A stretch of DNA of 5,885 nucleotides from UBA877 sp035506155 (GTDB lineage Bacteria > Chloroflexota > Anaerolineae > Anaerolineales > Villigracilaceae): the NCBI GenBank assembly GCA_035506155.1, contig DATJPX010000086.1, positions 1 through 5,885 of the forward strand. Reading direction: 5' to 3'. Below are positions 1 through 5,573 of this stretch, piece after piece. Below the pieces are notes generated by a model. It was not told where the DNA came from and did not search any database. It was given only the letters and a program-made list of their open reading frames with translations. The translations under genes were made by a program, and so were the position numbers. The stretch's first letter is position 1, and each line of letters begins with the position of its first letter.

Positions 1-313
1 TCTTCAGCCCGTTGGGCAGGACGCCCTCGTCGAAGCGCTCGCCGACCGGGTCGGGCAGGCCGATGGTCTGGCGCAACTCGGCGGCAATCCCCTCCAGCCG
101 AGAGGGATTCAGGGTCAGGCGGTCGATCAGGGCCGCCTCGAGGCCCGCTTTCTGGCCGTCCGCCACATCCAGGGCATTGGCGGCCAGGATGCGGTCGGAT
201 TGCGTCCCAAGCTCCCGGACCAGGGCGGCCAGGGCGGCGTCCTTGGTTTGCCTGTCAGCCTGGGCCAGGCTGCGGGAAGCCTGGCGGGCCTGTTTTCCCA
301 TTTCGATCAACAT
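1..313 (-). CDS. proA: Gamma-glutamyl phosphate reductase, N-terminal part (cut by window edge)
   Basis: This is the first 104 codons of glutamate-5-semialdehyde dehydrogenase (ProA), the NADPH-dependent cytoplasmic enzyme that reduces gamma-glutamyl phosphate to glutamate semialdehyde in proline synthesis. The translation begins MLIEMGKQARQASRSLAQAD and continues with NALDVADG, AALIDRLTLNPSRLEGIA and LPDPVGERFDEGVLPNGLK, closely following the N-terminus of E. coli ProA (MG..AKQAS, NA.DVADA, LDRLALTPARLKGIA, DPVG). The family is about 415 residues, so three quarters, including the catalytic cysteine, lies beyond position 1. The ATG at 313-311 is preceded by GAGG (322-319) with a 5-base spacer, and an in-frame TAA four codons upstream excludes a longer start. 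It follows proB in the usual biosynthetic order but is separated by 127 bp holding a repeat element. Confidence 0.95.
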   Translation of the reverse strand, partial: MLIEMGKQARQASRSLAQADRQTKDAALAALVRELGTQSDRILAANALDVADGQKAGLEAALIDRLTLNPSRLEGIAAELRQTIGLPDPVGERFDEGVLPNGLK

Positions 314-340
314 GGCGACCTCATTTTAATAAAAGCGTTT

Positions 341-415
341 AACACGAAGGACACAAGGAACACGAAGGAAACGACATATGATTTCCCTTTGTGCACTTCG
401 TGTCCTTTGTGTTTG
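341..415. repeat. Imperfect inverted repeat of 9-bp CCTTCGTGT-type units between proB and proA
   Basis: The left arm has three consecutive 9-bp units (342-350 ACACGAAGG, 351-359 ACACAAGGA, 360-368 ACACGAAGG). The right arm has three inverted units (386-394 CCTTTGTGC, 395-403 ACTTCGTGT, 404-412 CCTTTGTGT). The arms continue inward with AAA/TTT and enclose a 10-base loop (372-381) containing CATATG. Several arm differences are G/A transitions, which leave G-U pairs in one RNA strand, so a folded transcript is plausible. A run of six T follows on the plus strand at 418-423, but genes run on the minus strand. From general familiarity, CCTTCGTGT-type sequences recur between genes in many environmental bacteria; no genome search was possible. 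It may be a short dispersed repeat, and its effect on proA expression is unknown. Confidence 0.75.
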
Positions 416-440
416 GATTTTTTCTTCCGCGCATACTTGC

Positions 441-1556
441 TTAAAGCAAGACCAGGTTGTTCCGATGAATGACCTCGTCATCCGCATCCGGGCCAAGGAT
501 GGACACGAGCTGGGCGGATTTCTTCCCGGCAATGCGGGCCAGGTCGGCAGCCGAGTAATTGACCAGGCCGCGGGCGATCTCGGTCCCGGACATGTCGAGC
601 ACCTTGACCGTATCGCCGCAGTCGAATTTTCCCGACAAGCTGGTTACGCCGACCGGCAGCAGGCTGCCGCCCTTGCGCAGGGCCCTGGCCGCCCCGGCGT
701 CCACGATCAGCGCTCCGGGGACGCGGCTGCCGGCCAGGATGTAGCGTTTGCGGCTTTCCAGGGAGGTCGAGACCGGGGCGAAGCGGGTACCGATGGCTTC
801 GCCGGCGGCCAGGCGGGTCAGGACATCCGGCTCGTCGCCGGCGGCGATGACGACAGTCGTCCCGGAGCGGCGGGCCAAGTCGGCTGCCTGGAGCTTGGTG
901 ATCATCCCACCCGTCCCCAGCTTGCCACCCGTGTCTCCCACCGCTTCCCAGATCGTCTTGGGGATCGAGGGGCCGGAAACATCCCGGATGAGTTGGGCAT
1001 TCGGGTTGGAACGCGGGTCGGCGGAGAACAGCCCGGCCTGGTCGGTCAGTATGACCAGCAGGTCGGCTTCGATCAGGTTCGCCACCAGGGCCGACAGATT
1101 ATCATTGTCGCCCAGACGGATCTCTTCGACTGCGACGGTGTCGTTCTCGTTGATGATCGGGATGACGCGCTGGGAAAGCAGGGCGCTGAGGGTGTTGCGC
1201 GAGTTGAGATAGCGACCGCGATCGGCCAGGTCGGAGCGGGTCAGCAGGACCTGGGCAACAGTCAGCCGGTAGATGTCGAAGAGCTGCTCGTAGAGGGCCA
1301 TCAGGCGGGGCTGCCCGACCGCCGAAAGCATCTGCTTGGCGGGGATCTCCTTGGGCAGCTGTGGAAAGGCCAGGCGCTCGCGCCCGGCGGCCATGGCGCC
1401 CGAGGTTACCAGCACCACCTGGCGGCCCTGGTTGTGCAGCCCGGCCACCTGCCGGACAAGCTCGACCATGCGCGCCGGCGACAGAAAGGAGGTCCCGGCG
1501 GTCAGGGTGGAGGTGCCCAGTTTGACCACGATGCTTGTATAGGCAGCTGTGTTCAT
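441..1556 (-). CDS. proB: Glutamate 5-kinase with C-terminal PUA domain
   Basis: This cytoplasmic enzyme (EC 2.7.2.11) phosphorylates glutamate with ATP, the first and usually proline-inhibited step of proline synthesis. The 371-residue product matches the usual length (E. coli 367). The amino-acid kinase domain covers about residues 7-260: VVKLGTSTLT (10-19, phosphate binding), LVTSGAMAAG (49-58), NENDTV (136-141), GDNDNLSALVA (149-159), GLFSADPR (175-182) and GTGGM (214-218). A PUA domain follows at about 283-355, as in the long bacterial form. The ATG at 1556-1554 puts the first beta strand in place, but no Shine-Dalgarno sequence precedes it (upstream bases are CCCCCAATC), so translation may be coupled to the upstream gene 44 bp away or start on a short-leader mRNA. 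The product passes its unstable phosphorylated intermediate to ProA, encoded next. Confidence 0.97.
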   Translation of the reverse strand: MNTAAYTSIVVKLGTSTLTAGTSFLSPARMVELVRQVAGLHNQGRQVVLVTSGAMAAGRERLAFPQLPKEIPAKQMLSAVGQPRLMALYEQLFDIYRLTVAQVLLTRSDLADRGRYLNSRNTLSALLSQRVIPIINENDTVAVEEIRLGDNDNLSALVANLIEADLLVILTDQAGLFSADPRSNPNAQLIRDVSGPSIPKTIWEAVGDTGGKLGTGGMITKLQAADLARRSGTTVVIAAGDEPDVLTRLAAGEAIGTRFAPVSTSLESRKRYILAGSRVPGALIVDAGAARALRKGGSLLPVGVTSLSGKFDCGDTVKVLDMSGTEIARGLVNYSAADLARIAGKKSAQLVSILGPDADDEVIHRNNLVLL

Positions 1557-1569
1557 GATTGGGGGCTAG

Positions 1570-1599
1570 TTTATCACAGGAGCCATCGGGTGGGGTGAA
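1570..1599 (-). promoter_or_regulatory. Possible weak promoter for proB
   Basis: On the minus strand an extended -10-like element, TGTGATAAA (1578-1570), lies 13 bases before the proB ATG. TTCACC (1599-1594), with 18-bp spacing, is a 4-of-6 match to the -35 consensus. Transcription from it would give a very short leader, which would fit the missing ribosome-binding site. The match is weak and may be chance. Confidence 0.2.
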
Positions 1600-1600
1600 A

Positions 1601-2701
1601 TTATTCGTACAACCGGCGCAGCGTTTGCCGCCAGAACGGATTCGAGAGCAGATCGGTATTGTCGCTGATCAAGTCGAGACCGCCGATAAGCGGCCTTTCT
1701 GCAAGCCGCTTTACTTCGGGATCCCTGACCTGGTCGATCAATGCCTGGGCGAATCCGTGCAAGGCGATCACCCGGAAGGGACGGTCGAAAAACGAACGGA
1801 CCGTTTCAGGAAGGGGCCCGGTCAGGCAAAGGGCGTTGTGTCGTTTCGCAACGTATTCGTAGGCTTGAACGAGATGGATCTCGCGCTCCTGCCAGGTTCC
1901 GGCCTTCAAAACACCCTGGAAAACCGGCCAGAGACTTTCTGCGCAGGTCAACTGTTTGAAGGCGGTCCCGAACCATTTAGGATAAGGGGCGTAGATCTTT
2001 TCCATCAGGAAGCAGAGCCGCATCACATCCCGAACCAGCCTCGCCCCGATCAATGCCGAACCGACCTCGTCCCCGGCCGATCCGGCCCGGCCCATCAAGT
2101 GTTCCTCCTGGCCGATTCGGGTCCAGGCCGATGCCAACAGGTACAGCCAGACATCCCGCGGATAGTAGATAAAGCGTTCCCGGACAGCCTGCAGGCCGAT
2201 GCCGTCATGAAAAATGGCCCCGGTAGTGATCGTACGCAAGCGCTGTTCCGGGAAGGTCAGCCAGTCGGCCGGTTCCAGGGGTCGGCGGATATCGAACCCG
2301 AGATAGTCCTTGAAAAAGGACCGGACGGTCTGGACTGTGACTCGGTGGTTGACGGGGCCGGCCTGAATGTTCTCCAGGACCTGGGTGCCGCGGCCTGCCG
2401 GGTCGGGCAGGCTGAAATTTGTCGAATAGCCTTTGAATTGGTAGGGAAGATTTTCCGCCAGAATCTGCCGGATTTGGATCGAATAGTGCCGGTGGTCTTT
2501 CGGTTCCAGGAAAAGCATCCCGCGCGGCCCCCAACCGTGATCCGTCGAGAGCGCATCGTCGAAGCCCAGTACCTCGGAGCCGCTGGCGATCAATCCGGCC
2601 GCATGGGCGAGACCTGGGAAATGATCCTCGAGGATGGGGCGGACGATCTCCTGGTAGAACTGTCTGGAGAGTTGCAACCCCGGCATGAAGGGAATGTTCA
2701 T
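1601..2701 (-). CDS. DUF4037 domain protein, predicted nucleotidyltransferase fold
   Basis: The 366-residue soluble protein fits the DUF4037 family, whose biochemical role is not established. The N-terminal part resembles a nucleotidyltransferase (NTase) core: LIASGSEVLGFDD (37-49) supplies the Gly-Ser motif (G41, S42), followed by LSTDHGWGPRGMLFLEP (51-67), the family's signature containing D54. In NTase folds a D-x-D/E pair binds metal; the position after H55 is Gly56, so the second acid of such a pair is absent at the expected place. The rest is mostly helical with many aromatic residues (RFIYYPRDVWLYLLASAW, about 188-205), as in proteins with an NTase domain plus a helical domain. No signal peptide or membrane segment is visible. 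The ATG at 2701-2699 has GAGAAGG (2712-2706) four bases upstream. It lies 31 bp after the tail-anchored protein gene and 44 bp before proB. The family call is from recognition; substrate unknown. Confidence 0.85.
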   Translation of the reverse strand: MNIPFMPGLQLSRQFYQEIVRPILEDHFPGLAHAAGLIASGSEVLGFDDALSTDHGWGPRGMLFLEPKDHRHYSIQIRQILAENLPYQFKGYSTNFSLPDPAGRGTQVLENIQAGPVNHRVTVQTVRSFFKDYLGFDIRRPLEPADWLTFPEQRLRTITTGAIFHDGIGLQAVRERFIYYPRDVWLYLLASAWTRIGQEEHLMGRAGSAGDEVGSALIGARLVRDVMRLCFLMEKIYAPYPKWFGTAFKQLTCAESLWPVFQGVLKAGTWQEREIHLVQAYEYVAKRHNALCLTGPLPETVRSFFDRPFRVIALHGFAQALIDQVRDPEVKRLAERPLIGGLDLISDNTDLLSNPFWRQTLRRLYE

Positions 2702-2732
2702 CCTGCCTTCTCGCTGGATTACTGTATTCCTG

Positions 2733-3188
2733 TTATTGCAATCCGACCTTCAAGATAAACACAATAAAAATGCCGACCAGGAAGATGAGTACGCTGAGCA
2801 GGATCAATTCAATTTTTCGGCCCTTGTTTGCGGAGGATGCATCGGGCTTGTTCGTGAGAGGCGCGATTTGCACCAGCGTGCTGCTGTCCCGCACCGGGTC
2901 CCCGGTTTCCAGCATGTCGGGAATGCCGTCGTGGTCCTTGTCGAAATTGGCCATTACCAGGTCGTACTGACTGCGCACCTCGGCCGGCATTTCATCGGGA
3001 CTGGCGTATTCGGTCCCGTTGAAGGTTACCTTGGTCGACGTCTTGAATTGCACACTGCCCTGGGATGCACGCGCTTTTGCAAGCAGCTCGTCGTACGCTT
3101 TGCGAACCTCGGAGGGCATGGCCTCCACGCCGTCGTATTCCCGGCCATTGAAGCGGATCTTGGTCCTGACGTTGAACTTGATGTTCAT
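2733..3188 (-). CDS. Small tail-anchored protein with duplicated motif and EF-hand/TSP3-like loop
   Basis: I do not recognise a named family for this 151-residue protein. Residues 9-39 and 52-82 are repeats with an exact 43-residue offset, sharing TK(I/V)xFNGxEY, MPxEVRxxYD and a following alanine (for example F13/F56, N14/N57, G15/G58, Y18/Y61, M24/M67, R29/R72). Next comes DKDHDGIPDMLE (83-94), an acidic 12-residue loop with Asp at 1, 3, 5 and 9, Gly at 6 and Glu at 12, typical of EF-hand or thrombospondin type 3 calcium-binding loops. A polar linker (95-125) leads to one hydrophobic segment (126-146) followed by a five-residue tail. There is no N-terminal signal, so a C-terminal tail anchor with a cytoplasmic N-terminus is the simplest reading; the opposite orientation is not excluded. 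The ATG at 3188-3186 has GGAGG (3199-3195) with a 6-base spacer. Calcium binding is inferred only. Confidence 0.85.
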   Translation of the reverse strand: MNIKFNVRTKIRFNGREYDGVEAMPSEVRKAYDELLAKARASQGSVQFKTSTKVTFNGTEYASPDEMPAEVRSQYDLVMANFDKDHDGIPDMLETGDPVRDSSTLVQIAPLTNKPDASSANKGRKIELILLSVLIFLVGIFIVFILKVGLQ

Positions 3189-3252
3189 TCTGCGCCTCCA
3201 GGGATTGCAAGAATTGTTCCCGAATGAAAGGGATGACCCCAGGCTGTGCCGG

Positions 3253-3621
3253 CTAAGAGGAAGCCTGGTCGTCGCTTTTCACTTCCGCATCCATGTGAAA
3301 ATGGTGGAGGATGCGATGGAAGATCGGGGCAAAAATGATCCCCACGGCGACGAGGAAGACCATTCCGGAATAGAGCGCATAGAAGGATGCGAATACTTTT
3401 CCCGCGGCGGTATGCAATGCGTCGACGGGACCCATCCCGCCCAGCAGCATGGAGGCGTTGACCAGGGCGTCGATCCAGGAAAGGCCCTCCAGGAAGTGGT
3501 AGCCCAGAATACCCAGGGCGAGAGAGCCGAGGATGACCCCGATGGCAACTCCAACGTGAGACGCCAGCCGCCACAGGAAGGCCGGGCGCGGGAGCAGGGA
3601 TTGGTTGCGATGTTCGTACAT
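3253..3621 (-). CDS. Small two-helix membrane protein resembling a potassium-channel pore module
   Basis: The 122-residue product has two hydrophobic segments (about 20-43 and 74-101) flanking a re-entrant-like stretch, SWIDALVNASMLLGGMGPVD (48-67), followed by AGKVFASFYALYSG (73-86) and a His-rich end IFHRILHHFH (100-109). The order helix, pore loop, G-K-x-F-x-x-x-Y-x-L, helix matches the two-helix ion-channel domain (Ion_trans_2 type). The canonical filter TVGYG is not present; LLGGMGP occupies its place. Potassium selectivity therefore should not be assumed, and the protein may carry another ion or none. The ATG at 3621-3619 is chosen because AGGAGG lies six bases upstream; a TTG six codons earlier would put that ribosome site inside the gene. 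The start is 14 bp after the B3/B4 gene stop, indicating co-transcription, and the next gene follows after 64 bp. Confidence 0.85.
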   Translation of the reverse strand: MYEHRNQSLLPRPAFLWRLASHVGVAIGVILGSLALGILGYHFLEGLSWIDALVNASMLLGGMGPVDALHTAAGKVFASFYALYSGMVFLVAVGIIFAPIFHRILHHFHMDAEVKSDDQASS

Positions 3622-3627
3622 GTGTAA

Positions 3628-3633
3628 CCTCCT
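3628..3633 (-). promoter_or_regulatory. Ribosome-binding site that fixes the start of the channel-like gene
   Basis: A full AGGAGG lies six bases before the ATG at 3621-3619. It selects this ATG over the in-frame TTG at 3639-3637, which lies upstream of the site and overlaps the stop codon of the preceding gene. Confidence 0.85.
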
Positions 3634-3635
3634 GA

Positions 3636-4316
3636 TCAACCAAACACCTCAAGCAGCTCCGTCCTGGCCTGCGGGGCAAACAAACGGACGTAGCCCTCGA
3701 TATCTTTCAGGTGCTGAGCGACTGCGTCCGCCGGGATGCCGGATGGAGCATAGACGGTATAGATCACACTGCGCGTCTCCGCCCGGATCTGGGTGCGCTG
3801 GTCCGGGCCATAAATGATGTTCGACAGGATGCCTTCGGCATCCGAAATCATCATATCCCCGGGCTTGACCTGCTGGGGCGCGCCGCGCATCAGCGTGTAG
3901 ACTTCCTCGCCGCGGGTCACGTCCAGCCGGGCGGGCAACTGGAGGACGTCCAGGTCGTGACCGGCGGTCAGGAGCATGTTCTTGACCTCAGCCATGAACA
4001 TGGCTTCTACCAGCCCGGCTACGCTCGGGATGGATTTCCCCTTGAACAGGATCGATTCGAGCTGGAGCTGGACATGGTAGGTCTTCTTGAAACGAGTGTA
4101 GTAGGCATCGTAGGCCCGCAGCGCCGGCAGGGCCAGCAGCCCGGCGCGGTCCAGGCTGGAGTAGCGGGCGCGCAGGTCCGTCACGAGCGCTTCCTTGGCC
4201 CGCTCCAGGTTGTCGTCGGAGGCCGGGTTGGTCACGTCCCGCAGCGCAAGGACTCCGGCGTGGGCGCCCGGGAAAGCGGATTTCCATCCATCGGTGACTT
4301 CAAAGATCGTCGCCAT
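3636..4316 (-). CDS. Stand-alone B3/B4 (tRNA-binding-like) domain protein
   Basis: The 226-residue soluble protein has the layout of stand-alone B3/B4 domain proteins, related to the B3/B4 module of phenylalanyl-tRNA synthetase beta subunits. Residues 1-65 form a helical lead-in. The B3/B4 region spans about 66-215: AYDAYYTRFKKTYHVQLQLE (68-87), then a helix-rich part with KGKSIPSVAGLVEAMFMAEV (92-111), the HDLDVLQLPARLDVTRG stretch after residue 119, and a strand-rich end with VKPGDMMISD and RAETRSVIYTVYAP. None of the other PheT domains is present and no PheT neighbour is seen, so this is not a broken pheT. Isolated proteins of this family have no settled role; substrate or tRNA binding is inference. 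The ATG at 4316-4314 has AAGGA (4327-4323) six bases upstream. It is 65 bp after the epimerase gene and 14 bp before the channel-like gene. Confidence 0.85.
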   Translation of the reverse strand: MATIFEVTDGWKSAFPGAHAGVLALRDVTNPASDDNLERAKEALVTDLRARYSSLDRAGLLALPALRAYDAYYTRFKKTYHVQLQLESILFKGKSIPSVAGLVEAMFMAEVKNMLLTAGHDLDVLQLPARLDVTRGEEVYTLMRGAPQQVKPGDMMISDAEGILSNIIYGPDQRTQIRAETRSVIYTVYAPSGIPADAVAQHLKDIEGYVRLFAPQARTELLEVFG

Positions 4317-4346
4317 GTTCAGTCCTTTCGCAACTTTGCCGCGGAG

Positions 4347-4369
4347 CGCAGCGAGGGGAGCTCCCTGCG
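4347..4369. repeat. Short inverted repeat between epimerase and B3/B4 genes
   Basis: The 23 bases can fold with outer arms of five pairs, one G-G mismatch, three inner pairs and a five-base loop; they also contain the perfect palindrome GGGAGCTCCC (4356-4365). No T-run follows on the minus strand, so a rho-independent terminator is not supported. It could act as a processing or stability hairpin, or be chance in GC-rich DNA. Confidence 0.3.
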
Positions 4370-4381
4370 TTTGAGCGGATT

Positions 4382-5566
4382 TCATTTTGCCAAACGGTCG
4401 ATCATTTCGAAGCACATCCGGCTGTGATGGTAGGGACATTCCCACGGGCCGGTCTTGAACGAATCGGCCCTGGGCGTGCCGTCCCTCTCCAGCACCTTCA
4501 GCCAGTCGCCGTGGACCCGGTCGATGTGCTTGGCCTGGATGTAGTCCCAGGCGCGGGCGGACGCCTCGGCAAAGCGCACCTGCCCACACAGCTGGAAGGC
4601 GTTGTAGAACCCAACCACTGCTTCCGCCTGCACCCACCAGGATTTCTGCGGGTCGGTCACCCCGGCCGCAGTGCCCTCGTAAGGCAGGCTGCCGTCGGGG
4701 TCGATCCCATCCCGCAGCACGGCCTCGGCGATTTGCGTGGCTGCCTCCTTGACCCGCCCCAGCAGGACCGGGTCGGCCTGGACCTCGGCGGCTTCGACCA
4801 GCAGCCAACTGCCCTCGATGTCGTGCCCGTAGGAGGCGTGCTCGAGCAGGGAATGCCAATCATCGTCGAAGAAGAGCTTGAAGTGGCCGCTGACAGGGTC
4901 GACGACCTGCTCTAGGAAGGTCCCGATCAGGCCCTTGTGCTGCGCCTTCAGGCGGGCGTCCGGCCAGATCCTGAGGAGGTTGGTGTAGCCTTCCATGACG
5001 TGCAGCAGGGTATTCATCGACTTGCGGCAGTCCAGGTCACGGGCGCTTAGGCGCATGTCCGCCAGCGCACCCCATTCCCGGCTGCTGCCCTCGATGTAGC
5101 CGCCGTGCATCGGGTCGAAGGCATGCTCTTCCAGGAGCCGGAACAGCCCTTTCGCCAGCTCCAAACTCTCCGGTTCGGCGGTGGCCCGATGATACTCACT
5201 CAGGCCATAGATTGCGAATGCCTGGGCATAATGATGCTTGCGGTCGAGGACCGGTTTCCCGGCCGCGTCGACCGTCCAGTAGACGCCGCCGTATTGCCGG
5301 TCGAGGAAGACGCCCGTCAAATAGTCGTACGCCCGGCGGGCCATGGACAGGTATTCCTCCCGGCGGTACTTCCGGTACGCCGTGGAGTACGTCCACAGGA
5401 TGCGGGTGCACAGGATGGCCGAGCGTGGTACCTCGTCGTGGATTTGCAGGTCGTTCGCCAGGGCACCATGGAAGCCGCCTCTGGCCTCGTCCACAACGTG
5501 TTCGATCCAGAAGGGCAGAATGTTCCCTGTCAATTCCCGCTCGAAGGCGGACCGGTTCAGTTCCAT
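4382..5566 (-). CDS. AGE-family sugar 2-epimerase, probably cellobiose 2-epimerase type
   Basis: The 394-residue cytoplasmic protein has the (alpha/alpha)6-barrel signatures of the N-acylglucosamine/cellobiose 2-epimerase family, which interconverts glucose- and mannose-type reducing-end residues. Visible motifs are EARGGFHGALAND (27-39), PRSAILCTRILWTYS (47-61), KHHYAQAFAIYGL (110-122), SMNTLLHVMEGYTNL (183-197), SYGHDIEGSWLLVEA (245-259), KSWWVQAEAVVGFYNAF (308-324) and GPWECPYHHSRMCFEMI (373-389). Arg55, His189, His248, Glu251 and His380 correspond, at a nearly constant offset, to Arg66, His200, His259, Glu262 and His390 reported for Rhodothermus marinus cellobiose 2-epimerase, so it looks catalytically intact. 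Length fits the roughly 390-410 typical of this type. The ATG at 5566-5564 starts at the family N-terminus (FxxELxxNILPFW); GGAGAG lies 11 bases upstream, a loose spacing. The start is 7 bp after the SDR stop. Exact substrate (cellobiose, mannobiose or a monosaccharide) is not determined. Confidence 0.9.
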   Translation of the reverse strand: MELNRSAFERELTGNILPFWIEHVVDEARGGFHGALANDLQIHDEVPRSAILCTRILWTYSTAYRKYRREEYLSMARRAYDYLTGVFLDRQYGGVYWTVDAAGKPVLDRKHHYAQAFAIYGLSEYHRATAEPESLELAKGLFRLLEEHAFDPMHGGYIEGSSREWGALADMRLSARDLDCRKSMNTLLHVMEGYTNLLRIWPDARLKAQHKGLIGTFLEQVVDPVSGHFKLFFDDDWHSLLEHASYGHDIEGSWLLVEAAEVQADPVLLGRVKEAATQIAEAVLRDGIDPDGSLPYEGTAAGVTDPQKSWWVQAEAVVGFYNAFQLCGQVRFAEASARAWDYIQAKHIDRVHGDWLKVLERDGTPRADSFKTGPWECPYHHSRMCFEMIDRLAK

Positions 5567-5573
5567 GGACCGA

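Noticed and set aside
341..415. CRISPR array
   Set aside because: The 9-bp units are contiguous with no spacers, and half are inverted.
341..423. Rho-independent terminator between proB and proA
   Set aside because: The T-run is on the plus-strand side, whereas the genes run on the minus strand, and no T-run directly follows the stem in that direction.
378..1598. Long plus-strand open frame opposite proB
   Set aside because: Its translation is low-complexity Gly/Gln/Asp-rich and matches no family, while the opposite strand encodes complete ProB; it is a shadow in GC-rich DNA.
1559..2758. Long plus-strand open frame opposite the DUF4037 gene
   Set aside because: It mirrors the whole minus-strand gene, has no recognisable domain, and the minus-strand frame has a ribosome site and family motifs.
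3185..3679. Minus-strand frame overlapping the channel-like gene
   Set aside because: Its translation is Pro/Arg-rich without a domain, and the other frame gives a coherent two-helix membrane protein with a perfect ribosome site.
3711..4427. Plus-strand open frame opposite the B3/B4 gene
   Set aside because: No domain or membrane pattern is visible and it is antisense to a recognisable gene.
4317..4859. Upstream extension of the B3/B4 gene frame
   Set aside because: The extension is Arg/Gly/Ala-rich and runs through the epimerase coding region in another frame; the ATG at 4316 has a good ribosome site.
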